Of a stretch of 64,000 nt of DNA, positions 55,601 through 63,300 are shown piece after piece (the first letter of the stretch is position 1; each line of letters starts with the position of its first letter). The notes under the pieces were generated by a model, which searched no databases, was not told the origin of the DNA, and saw only the letters and a program-made list of their open reading frames with translations. Both the position numbers and the translations under genes were made by a program. This DNA comes from Pseudoalteromonas sp. SMS1 (GTDB lineage: Bacteria > Pseudomonadota > Gammaproteobacteria > Enterobacterales > Alteromonadaceae), in the NCBI RefSeq assembly GCF_021530565.1, contig NZ_JAKGBI010000001.1, positions 372,001 to 436,000 on the forward strand. Reading direction: 5' to 3'.

Positions 55601-58600
55601 TAATGTGTACATGTATCTTGTTGCGCACTAATTGGCAGGTCGAAAATCCCCGACGACGGATTGGCCAATGCTTCATCTAATAAATATGCAAAACTTTCAG
55701 TCAACTGCTCGATACTGTGTGGCTCAAAAAGCGCGGTTCTGTATGACCAGTTAAAGAATAGTTTGTCACCCATATGACGTACATACACTGTCAGATCGGC
55801 TTTGGCTAATTGCACTTTGTCGTCTTGATGTAACGGCTCTATGGTGAGTTCAGTTTGATCCCTTTGAGGTTGCGCCGGCGCTTCTTTTTCAAAAACATTC
55901 AGCATCACTTGAACAACCGGATGATAACTTAAGCTACGCACCGGTTTCAGCTCATCCACCAGCATATCAAAGGGAATGGTGTCATTTGAAAACGCATCTA
56001 AAATCATCTGCTGGTTTTGCTTCAGCTGTGACATAAAGCTTGGATTGCCTACAAACTGCGTCCGTAAAACTAGCGTGTTAAGGAAAAAGCCAATCAATGG
56101 TTCAACTTGCTTAGTCTGTCGGCCAGCAGTAGGCGCACCGATCACAATATCTTTTTCCCCGCTGTATCTGGCCATCAATAACGATAATAGCGTTTGCACA
56201 AAGGCAAACAATGTTACGCCTTGTGCCTTGCAGAATGCTTTAAGTTTAGTTGCCTGTTGCTCGTCAAAAATTTGAACCAATTGCTCACCAGCAAAGTCTT
56301 GCTGTACCAGACGTGGTTTGTCCAAGGGTAAACTGTGAACTTGTGGCATGCCCGCCAATTGCGTTTTCCAATAGTTTAACTGTCCTTCGAGCCCTGCATC
56401 TCCAAGTCGCTGTCTTTGCCAAACGGCATAGTCGGCGTATTGAATCGATAAAGGCGCTAGTTCTGCGTCAGTTCCCGATACAGCGGCTTGATACAGTGCC
56501 GTCAACTCCTTGCCGATGATGGCATTTGACCAACCGTCAGATGCGATGTGATGCACAGTAAAAATCAGCACATGTTCAACTTCGGATAGCCGCACTAAAC
56601 ACGCTTTGATCATGAGATCCTCAGCCAAGTCAAAGACACAACTTGCTTGTTCATTCACAAGTGTGTTTATCGCCTGTTGCTGTGCTTCGCCACTTTGTGC
56701 GCTTAGGTCATGCTGTAACACCTTGATTTTAGCGTCAGCACAAACCTGCTGTTTCGGCTCGTCATCTATTTGTACGTATACGGTGCGTAATATTTCATGG
56801 CGTTTAACTAAGCCTTGCAGTGCTGCTCGCATTGCCGCCACATCCAGCGCCCCTTTGATCTTCAAGGCACTTGACATATTGTACTGTGGGCTTGCACCTT
56901 CAAGCTGGTCAATAAACCACAATCGCTGTTGTGCAAAAGACAAAGGCAACGGCTCAGTGCGTGGTTGGCATTGAATTTGATTACACTCAACGGTCTCAAA
57001 ACCATCAATATACTGGGCTAATGTTGCGAGTATGCGATTTTCAAACAATGCCCTAACAGGTACTGGCTTAGAAAAAGCCTGTGATATTTCACTGACAGCG
57101 CGTGTGGCTTTTAGGGAGTGACCGCCGAGAGCAAAGAAGTCTGCAAAGCGTCCAATGTCCTTGATACCGAGTATGTTTGACCATATCTTGGCGAGCAACC
57201 GTTCTGTATCATTTTGTGGTGGAGACTGATCCACCTCTTGTTGTAAAGGAGCTAAAAGTGCATTTTTGTTTACCTTACCATTGGCACTCAGAGGCATAGA
57301 ATCAATGAGCTCAATGCTTTGGGGTAGCATATACTCTGGTAATCGCTCACGTAAAAAAGCGTGCAGGCTATCACTTTCTACTTGCGAATTTGCCACAACA
57401 TAGGCGGCCAGTTGAGATTCTTCGTCTTCGCCCCACACTTTCACGACCGCTTCACTCACTGCCTCATGGCGAGTTAGCTGATGTTCTATATCACCCAGTT
57501 CTACGCGATAACCGCGTATTTTTACCTGCTCGTCCATACGGCCCAGAAAATCGAGCTGTCCACTTTCCAACCAACGTACTTTGTCACCCGTGCGGTATAC
57601 TTGTTCATTGCCTAAGGCAGGCAGTCTTACAAACTTTTCAGCGCTTAAATCAGCATGGTTTAAATAGCCTTTTGCCATGCGTTTAGTGGCAATACACAAC
57701 TCGCCCGGCACACCTATCGACGATAAGTTACCTGCCTCAGTAAGGACATATAGACACGTATTGGGCAGTGCTTTACCTATCGGTAAACTGCCTATATTTT
57801 CGAGCGTATCTGCTGAACGCAAAAACTCAGTAACATCAAAGCTACTCGCACCTACGACCGTTTCTGTGGGACCATAATGGTTATAAATTTGTGACTTTGG
57901 AAAACGTTGCTGTAACTCGCAGGCTATGGAAGCTGATAACTTTTCCCCCCCGATCACAAATACATGCGCTTTTGCACTTCCTCGGTCTTGTAGCAGCGGT
58001 AGCACAGCACGCAAATGCGACGGTGTTAAGCGAACAAAGCGTTGCTCAAGGGCGTCATTCTGTAAGGCACTTGCCAACTGTGTTAGTGGATCATCTTCGC
58101 TGATTAAACATACACTTCCGCCATTAATAAGCGGCACATACAACCCAGGAATAGTCAGATCAAATGTTGGTGCAGTGGCCACCAGTGAACCATTACCTGG
58201 GTAATGATGCGAAGACGACAATTGACAGTAGTCCAGCAAACCTTCATGCGTAACTTGAACGCCCTTAGGCTTACCCGTTGAGCCAGAGGTGTAAAGCACA
58301 TAAGCGATATCTGCCAGCGCAACATCTTTAGCCAAGGCTTGGTACTCACTTAACCACTGCGCGTGCGTCGCTGCACCATCTAGAAATATGGCATCAACAC
58401 CTGGCAGCGCAGGCAAGTTTTGTGTCCGATCTTGTAGCACTACTTCAATGCTAGCATCCTCAATGATTTCACTGAGTCGCTGGGTACCTTGGTTAGCGCC
58501 TAGTACAACGTACACAGCGCCTATTTTCTGCACCGCGAGCAAGGCGATGAGCAATTCAATAGACCGAGTGAGGTAAACCCCCACATGATCCCCTGATTCA

Positions 58601-60330
58601 ACGCCCGCTTCATCTAGCACTGATGCAAGCTTGCCTGCTTTGTCATTCAACGCGCCATAGCTCAGCGTTGTCGGGTTATGATCATTATCTAGGTAACACA
58701 CCGCCTCTGCATTGGGTGTTTTATCTGCTTGCTGCTCTATTTGTCTAATTAATGGTACCACTCTATTGGCGTGTGCAATTTCCCCCTGACCCCAGTCAAT
58801 CAACTGCGCCGTATCGTGTTCATTTAGTAGCCCAAGGTCTGACACCTTAGCGTCACTGTGGTTGGCCATTTCACGCAGTAATGCTTCGAAGCAATCTGCC
58901 ATTCTTTCCATACGAGCACCGCTGAACAGGTCCTCTTTGTATGACCAGCCCAAATAGATACCGTTCTCTGACGCTTTTGCTGTTAAATCAAGATCAAAGC
59001 GAACTTGATCGCCTTCTTTTTCAATGGGTGTAAAGTCGACCTCAGGCAAATCCAAACTCGACATTTCGTGATTTTGCAAAACAAACTTAATTTGGCATAC
59101 CGGGTTATAAGCAAGTGTGCGTTGCGGGTTAAGCGATTCAATGAGCTGTTCAAAAGGTAACTTGTCGTGACTAAATGCTTCCAACACCGTTTCCTTCGCC
59201 TGTTTGATTAACTCACTGACTGTCATCTCAGAAGATACTGACGTTCTTAATACCAGCGTATTAATAAAGAACCCAATCAACCCTTTGGTAGCTTGATGCT
59301 CTCGACCTGCATGGGGCACCCCCATAACAATGTCCTCAGAACCACTTTGGTAGGCCAACAATGCAGAAAATGCCGCCTGCATAACCATAAACAGTGTCGC
59401 ATCATGTTGATTGGCGAGGCTCATTAATGACTGATAAACCGTACTATCCAGCATACGGTGAAGGCGCTTGGCTTCATAGCTTTGCTTGGCTGGCCGCGGC
59501 TTGTCTAACGCCAGCGAATGTACTTGTGGTATGCCCGCTAACTTTTCAAGCCAATATGCGAGATCGGTTTGTAACGTGGCATCCGCATTACCGTGTCGCT
59601 GCCAATAGGCAAAGTCTTTAAATTGTATGGGCAACGGTGCCAGCTCAACGTGTCTATTTTGGCTATGCGCCTGATAAAGCTCGCTAAACTCATTTACAAA
59701 AATCCCCATTGACCAGCCATCAGAGGCAATATGGTGCATTGTAAAAATGACAATTTTTTGCTGATCATGCAACTCCAGTACCTTACAACGGAGCATGACG
59801 TCAGTCCGTAAGTCGAATGGTCTTTGCGTCTCTTGCTGGATCACCTCTTTAAACATCGTACTTTGATGCGCATCCAAACGCTCGACAACCACCGGAACGG
59901 ACACCTCCTGTTGCACGATTTGAACAGGCTCACTCTCGTGCTCGACAAACACTGTACGCAGCACTTGGTGGCGAGCAACCAATGCGTTCAACGCATATTT
60001 CATCGCCTCGACGTTGAGCGCTCCTTTTACGCGCAGTGCATACGATAAGTGATACTGTGTGCTGTTTTGTTCCAATTGGTCGATAAACCACAGTCTTTGC
60101 TGGGAATACGACAATGGGTAATGTTCAAGGGCTGGCGCAGGCTCGAGCGCTTGCTGATTGCCATTTTCTGGATTAAACCAAGCAATAATATCTTGCTTGT
60201 ATTCTCTTAATTGTGACGTTAGCTCCTCGGTTAAATTGCCACATTCATCACTAATCAGTAGTTTATTATTTTTTACAACCAGCTTTATCTGCTTGTTTTT
60301 ACATTCTTCTAGTGTAGAGATAAATTTCAT
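46666..60330 (-). CDS. Four-module terminal NRPS: TubC-(C-A-T)x4-TE
   Basis: A 4,554-residue synthetase. Residues 1-52 form a TubC-type docking domain. Condensation active sites (HHIASDG or HHIATDG) lie near residues 200, 1262, 2313 and 3363, all intact. Adenylation P-loops (TSGSTG or TSGTTG) lie near 683, 1738, 2798 and 3845. Carrier serines in GGHS lie near 1070, 2123, 3176 and 4225. The thioesterase nucleophile is in GHSFGG near 4363. Specificity residues read by eye: A1 DLPLVGHVG (partly Asp/Asn-like), A2 IRWTFSLSD (no Asp235; beta-amino-acid type), A3 DGFAIASVA (unassigned), A4 DAWLVGAVV (Leu-like). There are no epimerisation domains. It overlaps the upstream NRPS by 4 bp (ATGA). The TE should release the peptide by hydrolysis or cyclisation. 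Confidence 0.95.
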   Translation of the reverse strand: MKFISTLEECKNKQIKLVVKNNKLLISDECGNLTEELTSQLREYKQDIIAWFNPENGNQQALEPAPALEHYPLSYSQQRLWFIDQLEQNSTQYHLSYALRVKGALNVEAMKYALNALVARHQVLRTVFVEHESEPVQIVQQEVSVPVVVERLDAHQSTMFKEVIQQETQRPFDLRTDVMLRCKVLELHDQQKIVIFTMHHIASDGWSMGIFVNEFSELYQAHSQNRHVELAPLPIQFKDFAYWQRHGNADATLQTDLAYWLEKLAGIPQVHSLALDKPRPAKQSYEAKRLHRMLDSTVYQSLMSLANQHDATLFMVMQAAFSALLAYQSGSEDIVMGVPHAGREHQATKGLIGFFINTLVLRTSVSSEMTVSELIKQAKETVLEAFSHDKLPFEQLIESLNPQRTLAYNPVCQIKFVLQNHEMSSLDLPEVDFTPIEKEGDQVRFDLDLTAKASENGIYLGWSYKEDLFSGARMERMADCFEALLREMANHSDAKVSDLGLLNEHDTAQLIDWGQGEIAHANRVVPLIRQIEQQADKTPNAEAVCYLDNDHNPTTLSYGALNDKAGKLASVLDEAGVESGDHVGVYLTRSIELLIALLAVQKIGAVYVVLGANQGTQRLSEIIEDASIEVVLQDRTQNLPALPGVDAIFLDGAATHAQWLSEYQALAKDVALADIAYVLYTSGSTGKPKGVQVTHEGLLDYCQLSSSHHYPGNGSLVATAPTFDLTIPGLYVPLINGGSVCLISEDDPLTQLASALQNDALEQRFVRLTPSHLRAVLPLLQDRGSAKAHVFVIGGEKLSASIACELQQRFPKSQIYNHYGPTETVVGASSFDVTEFLRSADTLENIGSLPIGKALPNTCLYVLTEAGNLSSIGVPGELCIATKRMAKGYLNHADLSAEKFVRLPALGNEQVYRTGDKVRWLESGQLDFLGRMDEQVKIRGYRVELGDIEHQLTRHEAVSEAVVKVWGEDEESQLAAYVVANSQVESDSLHAFLRERLPEYMLPQSIELIDSMPLSANGKVNKNALLAPLQQEVDQSPPQNDTERLLAKIWSNILGIKDIGRFADFFALGGHSLKATRAVSEISQAFSKPVPVRALFENRILATLAQYIDGFETVECNQIQCQPRTEPLPLSFAQQRLWFIDQLEGASPQYNMSSALKIKGALDVAAMRAALQGLVKRHEILRTVYVQIDDEPKQQVCADAKIKVLQHDLSAQSGEAQQQAINTLVNEQASCVFDLAEDLMIKACLVRLSEVEHVLIFTVHHIASDGWSNAIIGKELTALYQAAVSGTDAELAPLSIQYADYAVWQRQRLGDAGLEGQLNYWKTQLAGMPQVHSLPLDKPRLVQQDFAGEQLVQIFDEQQATKLKAFCKAQGVTLFAFVQTLLSLLMARYSGEKDIVIGAPTAGRQTKQVEPLIGFFLNTLVLRTQFVGNPSFMSQLKQNQQMILDAFSNDTIPFDMLVDELKPVRSLSYHPVVQVMLNVFEKEAPAQPQRDQTELTIEPLHQDDKVQLAKADLTVYVRHMGDKLFFNWSYRTALFEPHSIEQLTESFAYLLDEALANPSSGIFDLPISAQQDTCTHYPQGRTIETPSNIVDQIWAHGQTDSESIALQDGHTALTYKQLCEQAECLALDLMDEGVKPGDHIAVLMTRRCEWVIAALATLRVGAVYVPISTEFPDERVAYILADVDARIVLTEDTLIARLPESSHSLMVEMSTGVPLIQDVQWPVISPEAPAHIIYTSGTTGNPKGVVGSHKSLSNRINWMLDEFAFSHDEVTAVVTSSAFIRSVWEMFTPLVAGTQSVLISNDVVLDQNRLVETLAAHGVTRIVTAPSLARAVSAVEGVGTALQAMRYWFLSGEPLQGQLANNLKRLLASTQIVNLYGSTETMSDVSFYVVQEDIQSASAPIGKAIANNTVLIVNNGQIQPSGVPGEICVTGVNLALSYWGQQTLTAEKFVTLENGQRAYRTGDLGRLLPSQDIECLGRADNQVKIRGFRIELGEIESMLVRCAQIETAVVLALGEGDARYLAAYIVLTSGNTERTSLDDIRLFIKQWLPEYMLPKLYAVLDVLPLTANGKVNRRALSQIEIEHHATQKEPSTSTEILVAKVWQGILGVSHINASDNFFEIGGHSLLATRVVNQVNKRLSKHISVRAAFEHPTLSELAAYIDSSNTDEQSKPIEKLAKKEAPLSYAQQRLWFVNELDGAGADYNQSIVLRFKGKLNLRTVEKSISAIVNRHEILRSVYNDEGERVIQRVLQDVTIKPEFIDLYDLGEDEQEIALKQKAKQELKYAFDLRHEPSLRYAIAHCGDDDFVMFVTVHHIATDGWSKGILSHEFIAFYSALITGEDVNLPPLPIQYSDYAQWQIDARGGDVLQLEWDYWQQQLKDLPVTHGLPLDRARPNQQDYRAQRHSQLIAPALADKLDGFAKSHQVSLFILMQAALATLISRWSNEQDIVLGTPIAGRNRAEVEPLVGFFVNNLVLRNQVDGTQSFSTFLNQSKKMVVDAFANQHTPFDSLVERLNPERHLSHAPLFQIALAMQNNAAPALSLPDVEVSTYGKDVTSVDVDMHINVSVSDDGIHLRWLYATAIFDERTVASFADSFATLLNSIVTDTQLPISRLNIMPHDDLSVINRHSGNWPVAALDELQLAHERVEYWAQLQPNALAVSCDEDTLSYCELNRTANQLAAFFRAQGLKSGTLVAVCVERTVEMSIAILAVLKAGGAYLPIDPEYPEDRIVTMLEEADVEWVISQNSVIESLSCLADYQTFPMDKDIRNALLAAMSEENIAKCETGIESDSAAYCIFTSGSTGTPKGVLLTHGGLANLQRNQQKLYHVESTSRVMAFASLSFDGATFEWLWALANGASLHICNQEQRLSARHLAQFLLDNDITHAAIPPAILTHMSVDKAYSLEALIVAGEACEQSLAWRWAQKCHVYNSYGPSESTVAVTHAQIYQGEPITLGSALDNVVVDVVNNAGEIQPVGVSGEIRIGGASLAKGYLDAGLTSERFVQHQDGHRYYYTGDLGKRNAEGVLEFIGRKDSQVKIRGFRIELGEIEQQLVNHTHISKAVVLVDESSGTKQLIAYVTLTNSLDIAESEAVRQWREYLKQQLPHYMIPASFMVVENFALTSNGKVDKRKLPAPIYQSVSQFVAPQSETEIELAQLWGTLLGVENISAHADFFELGGHSLLATQMMSHLAQSLNKEIPIRAIFEHTSLQAFARYVDTLECVQFSAIPVVDRALRIPLSFSQQRLWFIYQLEGASAQYNMQVALKFSRGFDVEVLQRVLNTLQQRHEILRTTYANEGGEGVQIIHPHGTAVLSHIDLSTDSESADAQLLSIVQDEMKKPFDLTQDSALRCTVVKLPSDESALILSTHHIASDGWSMNVLAKEFMSLYKSHSARSPVLLSPLNIQYADYAHWQRNVLGDEAIQNDLSYWKTQLSGLPAVHGLPLDKSRPARQQFNGAHIVRVLAPERVAKLHALANTHDASLFMLLQSLLKVVYAHFSGESDIVLGTPVAGRQHKDLEPLIGFFVNSLVLRSDVSKNPTFTELLAQVKQTTLDAFAHQSLPFEALVEELKPERSLAYSPLYQLSLTYHNHEMTDVELDAVSVSRIDRQTQQSRYDLEVHMRENDEGLYVRWVYATSLFNPQTIERIAQSFEMAIDTFTQNPHQTIRGANLTPVEDLERIARWNKYTPSDSAQLMAHQAVEQWAESTPDAIAVACESQSMSYGELNAAANQLARYLIDEGVSPDSIIGICVNRSVEMLIGVLGVLKAGGAYLPMDPNYPEQRLIEMVEDSHIDIVLTQAEVLEVLPFLSEQTVLPLDREFREVLFAEYNADNIPVSEVSLTPQNLAYMVYTSGSTGKPKGVMLTHQGVSNLMFEQQLSFEVKQQSQVLQFSSFSFDAATWDWLLALTNGATLHLCDQETRLSATDLAVYLAANKITHALIPPAMLAQLPVTGDYALEVLVVGGEACDPELAWAWAQQCRVVNAYGPSESTVVATFSDVVPQQPITLGRATANNFVHVVNEAHMPVPVGVPGELLIGGASLAQGYWQRADLTQSKFVTTADGLRMYCTGDVVRWLSTGELEYLGRADDQVKIRGFRVELGEVENRLKLQSKVANAVVTVHHSSAQQRLVAYVVPVSTVDLTTIDKAEFIAQLRGDIRDVLPEFMVPSVFMLLPNIPITANGKVDKQNLPEPEFQADSSYIAPATEWEQKLVELVAEILELNVAAISITANFFDLGGHSVLAIKLVSNINQLYGIDISIRHLFLYNTLGALAEYIEQGSMKQAEQWQSLTLINNTPSSDLELLCVPAAGLLPMSYQALGNALDNTVSLSVFEPCGLQADQKRHTRLEQIVSSYLDEILANGYRDSYVLSGHSFGGAVAFELAVALEKLGKSVTLILLDSLIYLPDAVREARHADDVVQQMAIAMMNDEVSRTQTSGTEREGVRSYEEQVTTQALQQHSNNGDFIHSLQALMKTQFEIYKSYQPRCLFGGQTILIRAQQGVLAHGTYSEIQAHLSCCLSTPAEILDVPGSHMSMLSTQYADVLASELTNILVTLEDANQVKKK

Positions 60331-63300
60331 AGTTCAATGAGTTCCTGAGCGTTATCCGTATCCATGTCTAAAGAAATTGCTTGCCTTAGGTCGTGCTGTG
60401 AGGTGTGTTGTTCTATGACAGTGGCGAGCGTTTTGATCGTGCTATTGGTAAAAATGTCTGTCACAGACAAACTAATGTTGTAACGTTCATTGAGCTCAAT
60501 ATTGAGCTTTGCTACCAGCAGTGAGTGACCGCCCAGCTCAAAGAAGCTCGTATTTGCACCAATTTGCGCCCCATCCAAATTAAGCAACTCGGCCCAATAA
60601 TCAACAAGTTGCATTTCAATATCGGTTTCAGGTGCTTGGTAGTCCTGTGTTGATGTAAAATCAGGGCTCGGCAGAGCACGTTTATCAATTTTGCCATTAA
60701 CCGTCAGCGGCCACGCTTCCAGCACAATGATTGCTGCCGGCACCATGTAATCTGGTAACACGCTGAACAAGTGCTGTCGCAATTGAGTCACTTGTGTATC
60801 ATCAACTGCTTCAGAATCCTTAGGAACCACGTAGGCAATCAACGTACTGTCACCTTGTGCACTTTGCTGCGCAACCACCACACTGGCCGCTATTTGCGGC
60901 ACCAAATTAAGCTGAGATTCAATTTCGCCCAGTTCAATTCTGAACCCTCGAATTTTAACTTGCTCATCGTTTCGGCCCAGGTAAATTAGCTCACCCGCTT
61001 GGGTCAGCTTGGCTAAGTCCCCTGACTTGTACATTGTTGTGTAACCGAACGCGCGCATTTGCTCAGTGGCAAAGGGGTTATCAACAAATCGCTGTGCACT
61101 GAGTTCTGGTTTGTTCAGATAACCCTGTGCGACGCCCCGGCCACCGACATAAATCTCGCCCGGCACCTCAATTGGTACTGGGTTGCGATTGCTGTCCAAC
61201 AAATAAATAGGTAAGTCACCCAGTGCGACACCAATATTTGAGCGCCCCAAATCTGCTGGCGTGATGTGTTTATAGGTTGCATGTACGGTAACTTCGGTAA
61301 TCCCATACATATTAATAAACTTCGGTTTATCAACCTGATAACGTGCCCACCAGCCCAGTAAGTCTTCTGTTCTTAATGCCTCTCCACACATTACAATATA
61401 CTTAAGTGCATCTAGCGGATACTGCCCTGACAACGCGGCTTCGCTTATCATTTTGAATGCGCTTGGCGTTTGCGTCATAGAGGTGACTTTTTGTGATTGA
61501 CACAGCGCGATAAATGCTTGCGGATCACGTGTTTGAGCATAACTAGGTATGATCAGTTTTGCGCCATGTAGCAAAGCGCCCCAAATCTCCCAGACACTGG
61601 CATCGAATGCGATTGAGTGGAAAAGTGTCCAAACCGCTTGGTCATCAAATTCAAAGTGCGGGTCAGTAATGCTGAATAGACGCGCAACATTCGCATGGGT
61701 TACCAGCACACCTTTTGGATTGCCCGTTGTACCAGACGTATAAATGATATAAATCAGCTGCTGCGGATCAGCTTGCGCACACAGCAAGTTATCTTTTGGC
61801 ATGTCCACTAACTGATCGGTCAACTCATCCAGACATACCACTGGGACATGCGATACATTAATTTTTGCAGCCAGTTTACGACTGGTGAGTAGCGCTTCAA
61901 AGCCACTGTCCTGCGCAATGTAATCAATGCGAGATTGTGGTGCGGCAGGATCCATCGGAATGTACGCCCCGCCCGCTTTCAAAATCGCTAAAATCGCAAT
62001 GATGGCGTCAAAGTTTCGCTCAAAACAGATCCCGACTAAACTCCCTCGTTTTATGCCTTGCTGCTGCAAGTAATGCGCTAATTCATTGGCCTTTGTATTG
62101 AGTTCAGCGTAGGTCAGCATATCGTCTTGTTGCCAAAGTGCCACGTTATCAGCAAACTGATGTGCACAATGCTCAAACTGCTGATGCACCAACCGCACGT
62201 CAGGCAGATTAGCTAAACATGGCTGATTGTGCTGGTGCACTTCATATTCGCCAGCCGTTAGAAATGCGGGGTATTGATTTTGATCAATGGCAGTGGGCAT
62301 TTTCAGCAAGACATTTTTAAAGTGTTGCAACAGGCGCTCAATACTGGTTTGTTCAAACAGGTCACTGCGATAACCCAACTTCACATTCAGCGTCAGTCTC
62401 AAAGACGCAACCACACTCAATTTAAACGTGGTACTTTCAGTATTTGATAGCGACTCTACTTCGAATGGTGCTTGACGTGATCCTTCTTGCATAGCGGCAT
62501 CAATCGGATAGTTTTCAAACACCAATAAGCTGTCGAAGAGACTATGCCCCAATTTAACGGCACTCTGTCTTTGTATTTGTAAAAGAGACAAGTAGCCAAA
62601 TTGGTTAGATGTCTGGAATGACTTATGCAGTGCCTGTATCGCTTGCGCAATATCTGCTTGCTCAGCAAAAGAAGCTTTCACTGGTATGGTGTTGATAAAC
62701 ATTCCCACCATTTGCTCAATTCCCTCTACCTCGGCAGGACGACCGGAAATGGTTGCACCAAATACCACGTCTTGTTCACCGCTATAACAATGTAGCAAGT
62801 AGCCCCAAGCCCATTGTAAAAGCGTATTAATCGTCGTGTGTTGATGCTGTGCTAATGTTTGTAATAATTGAGTTTCACGCTCAGTAAACTTAAGTTGCAG
62901 TTGACTAAATTGCTTTTCTTTATCACTTCCAGTTAATTCAATTGCAAGCGGCGTAGCCTCGCTAAAATCGCTCAACATATCATGCCAGTGCTGCTGCGCT
63001 TGATTCACATTAGCTTTCGTTAACCATTCGACATAACGTTGATAGCTTGGAGCTTGCTCAAGGCCGACTTTTCTGCCTTCAAGGCGCGCACAGTAAGCGC
63101 TTAATACATCACGATACACAACAGGAATACTCCAACCATCTAATAAGATATGATGTAGCGTCCATAAAATTTGATATCGATTGTCTGCAAGTTGAATCAC
63201 ATACCAGCGACACAGAGGTGGTTGCGTAAAGTCAAACCCTTTATTGCGATCTAGCGTTTTAAAGGCTTCAAATTTTTGTGCTTGCTCATCAACCGGTATA

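Noticed and set aside
56606..56974. 122-residue plus-strand ORF inside the NRPS
   Set aside because: Antisense to an intact condensation domain; such shadows recur throughout the NRPS.
46666..60330. Naming the NRPS as the alterochromide synthetase
   Set aside because: The beta-amino-type domain, the Leu ending and the CmlA/TauD genes do not fit the alterochromide composition I recall, and the upstream part is missing.
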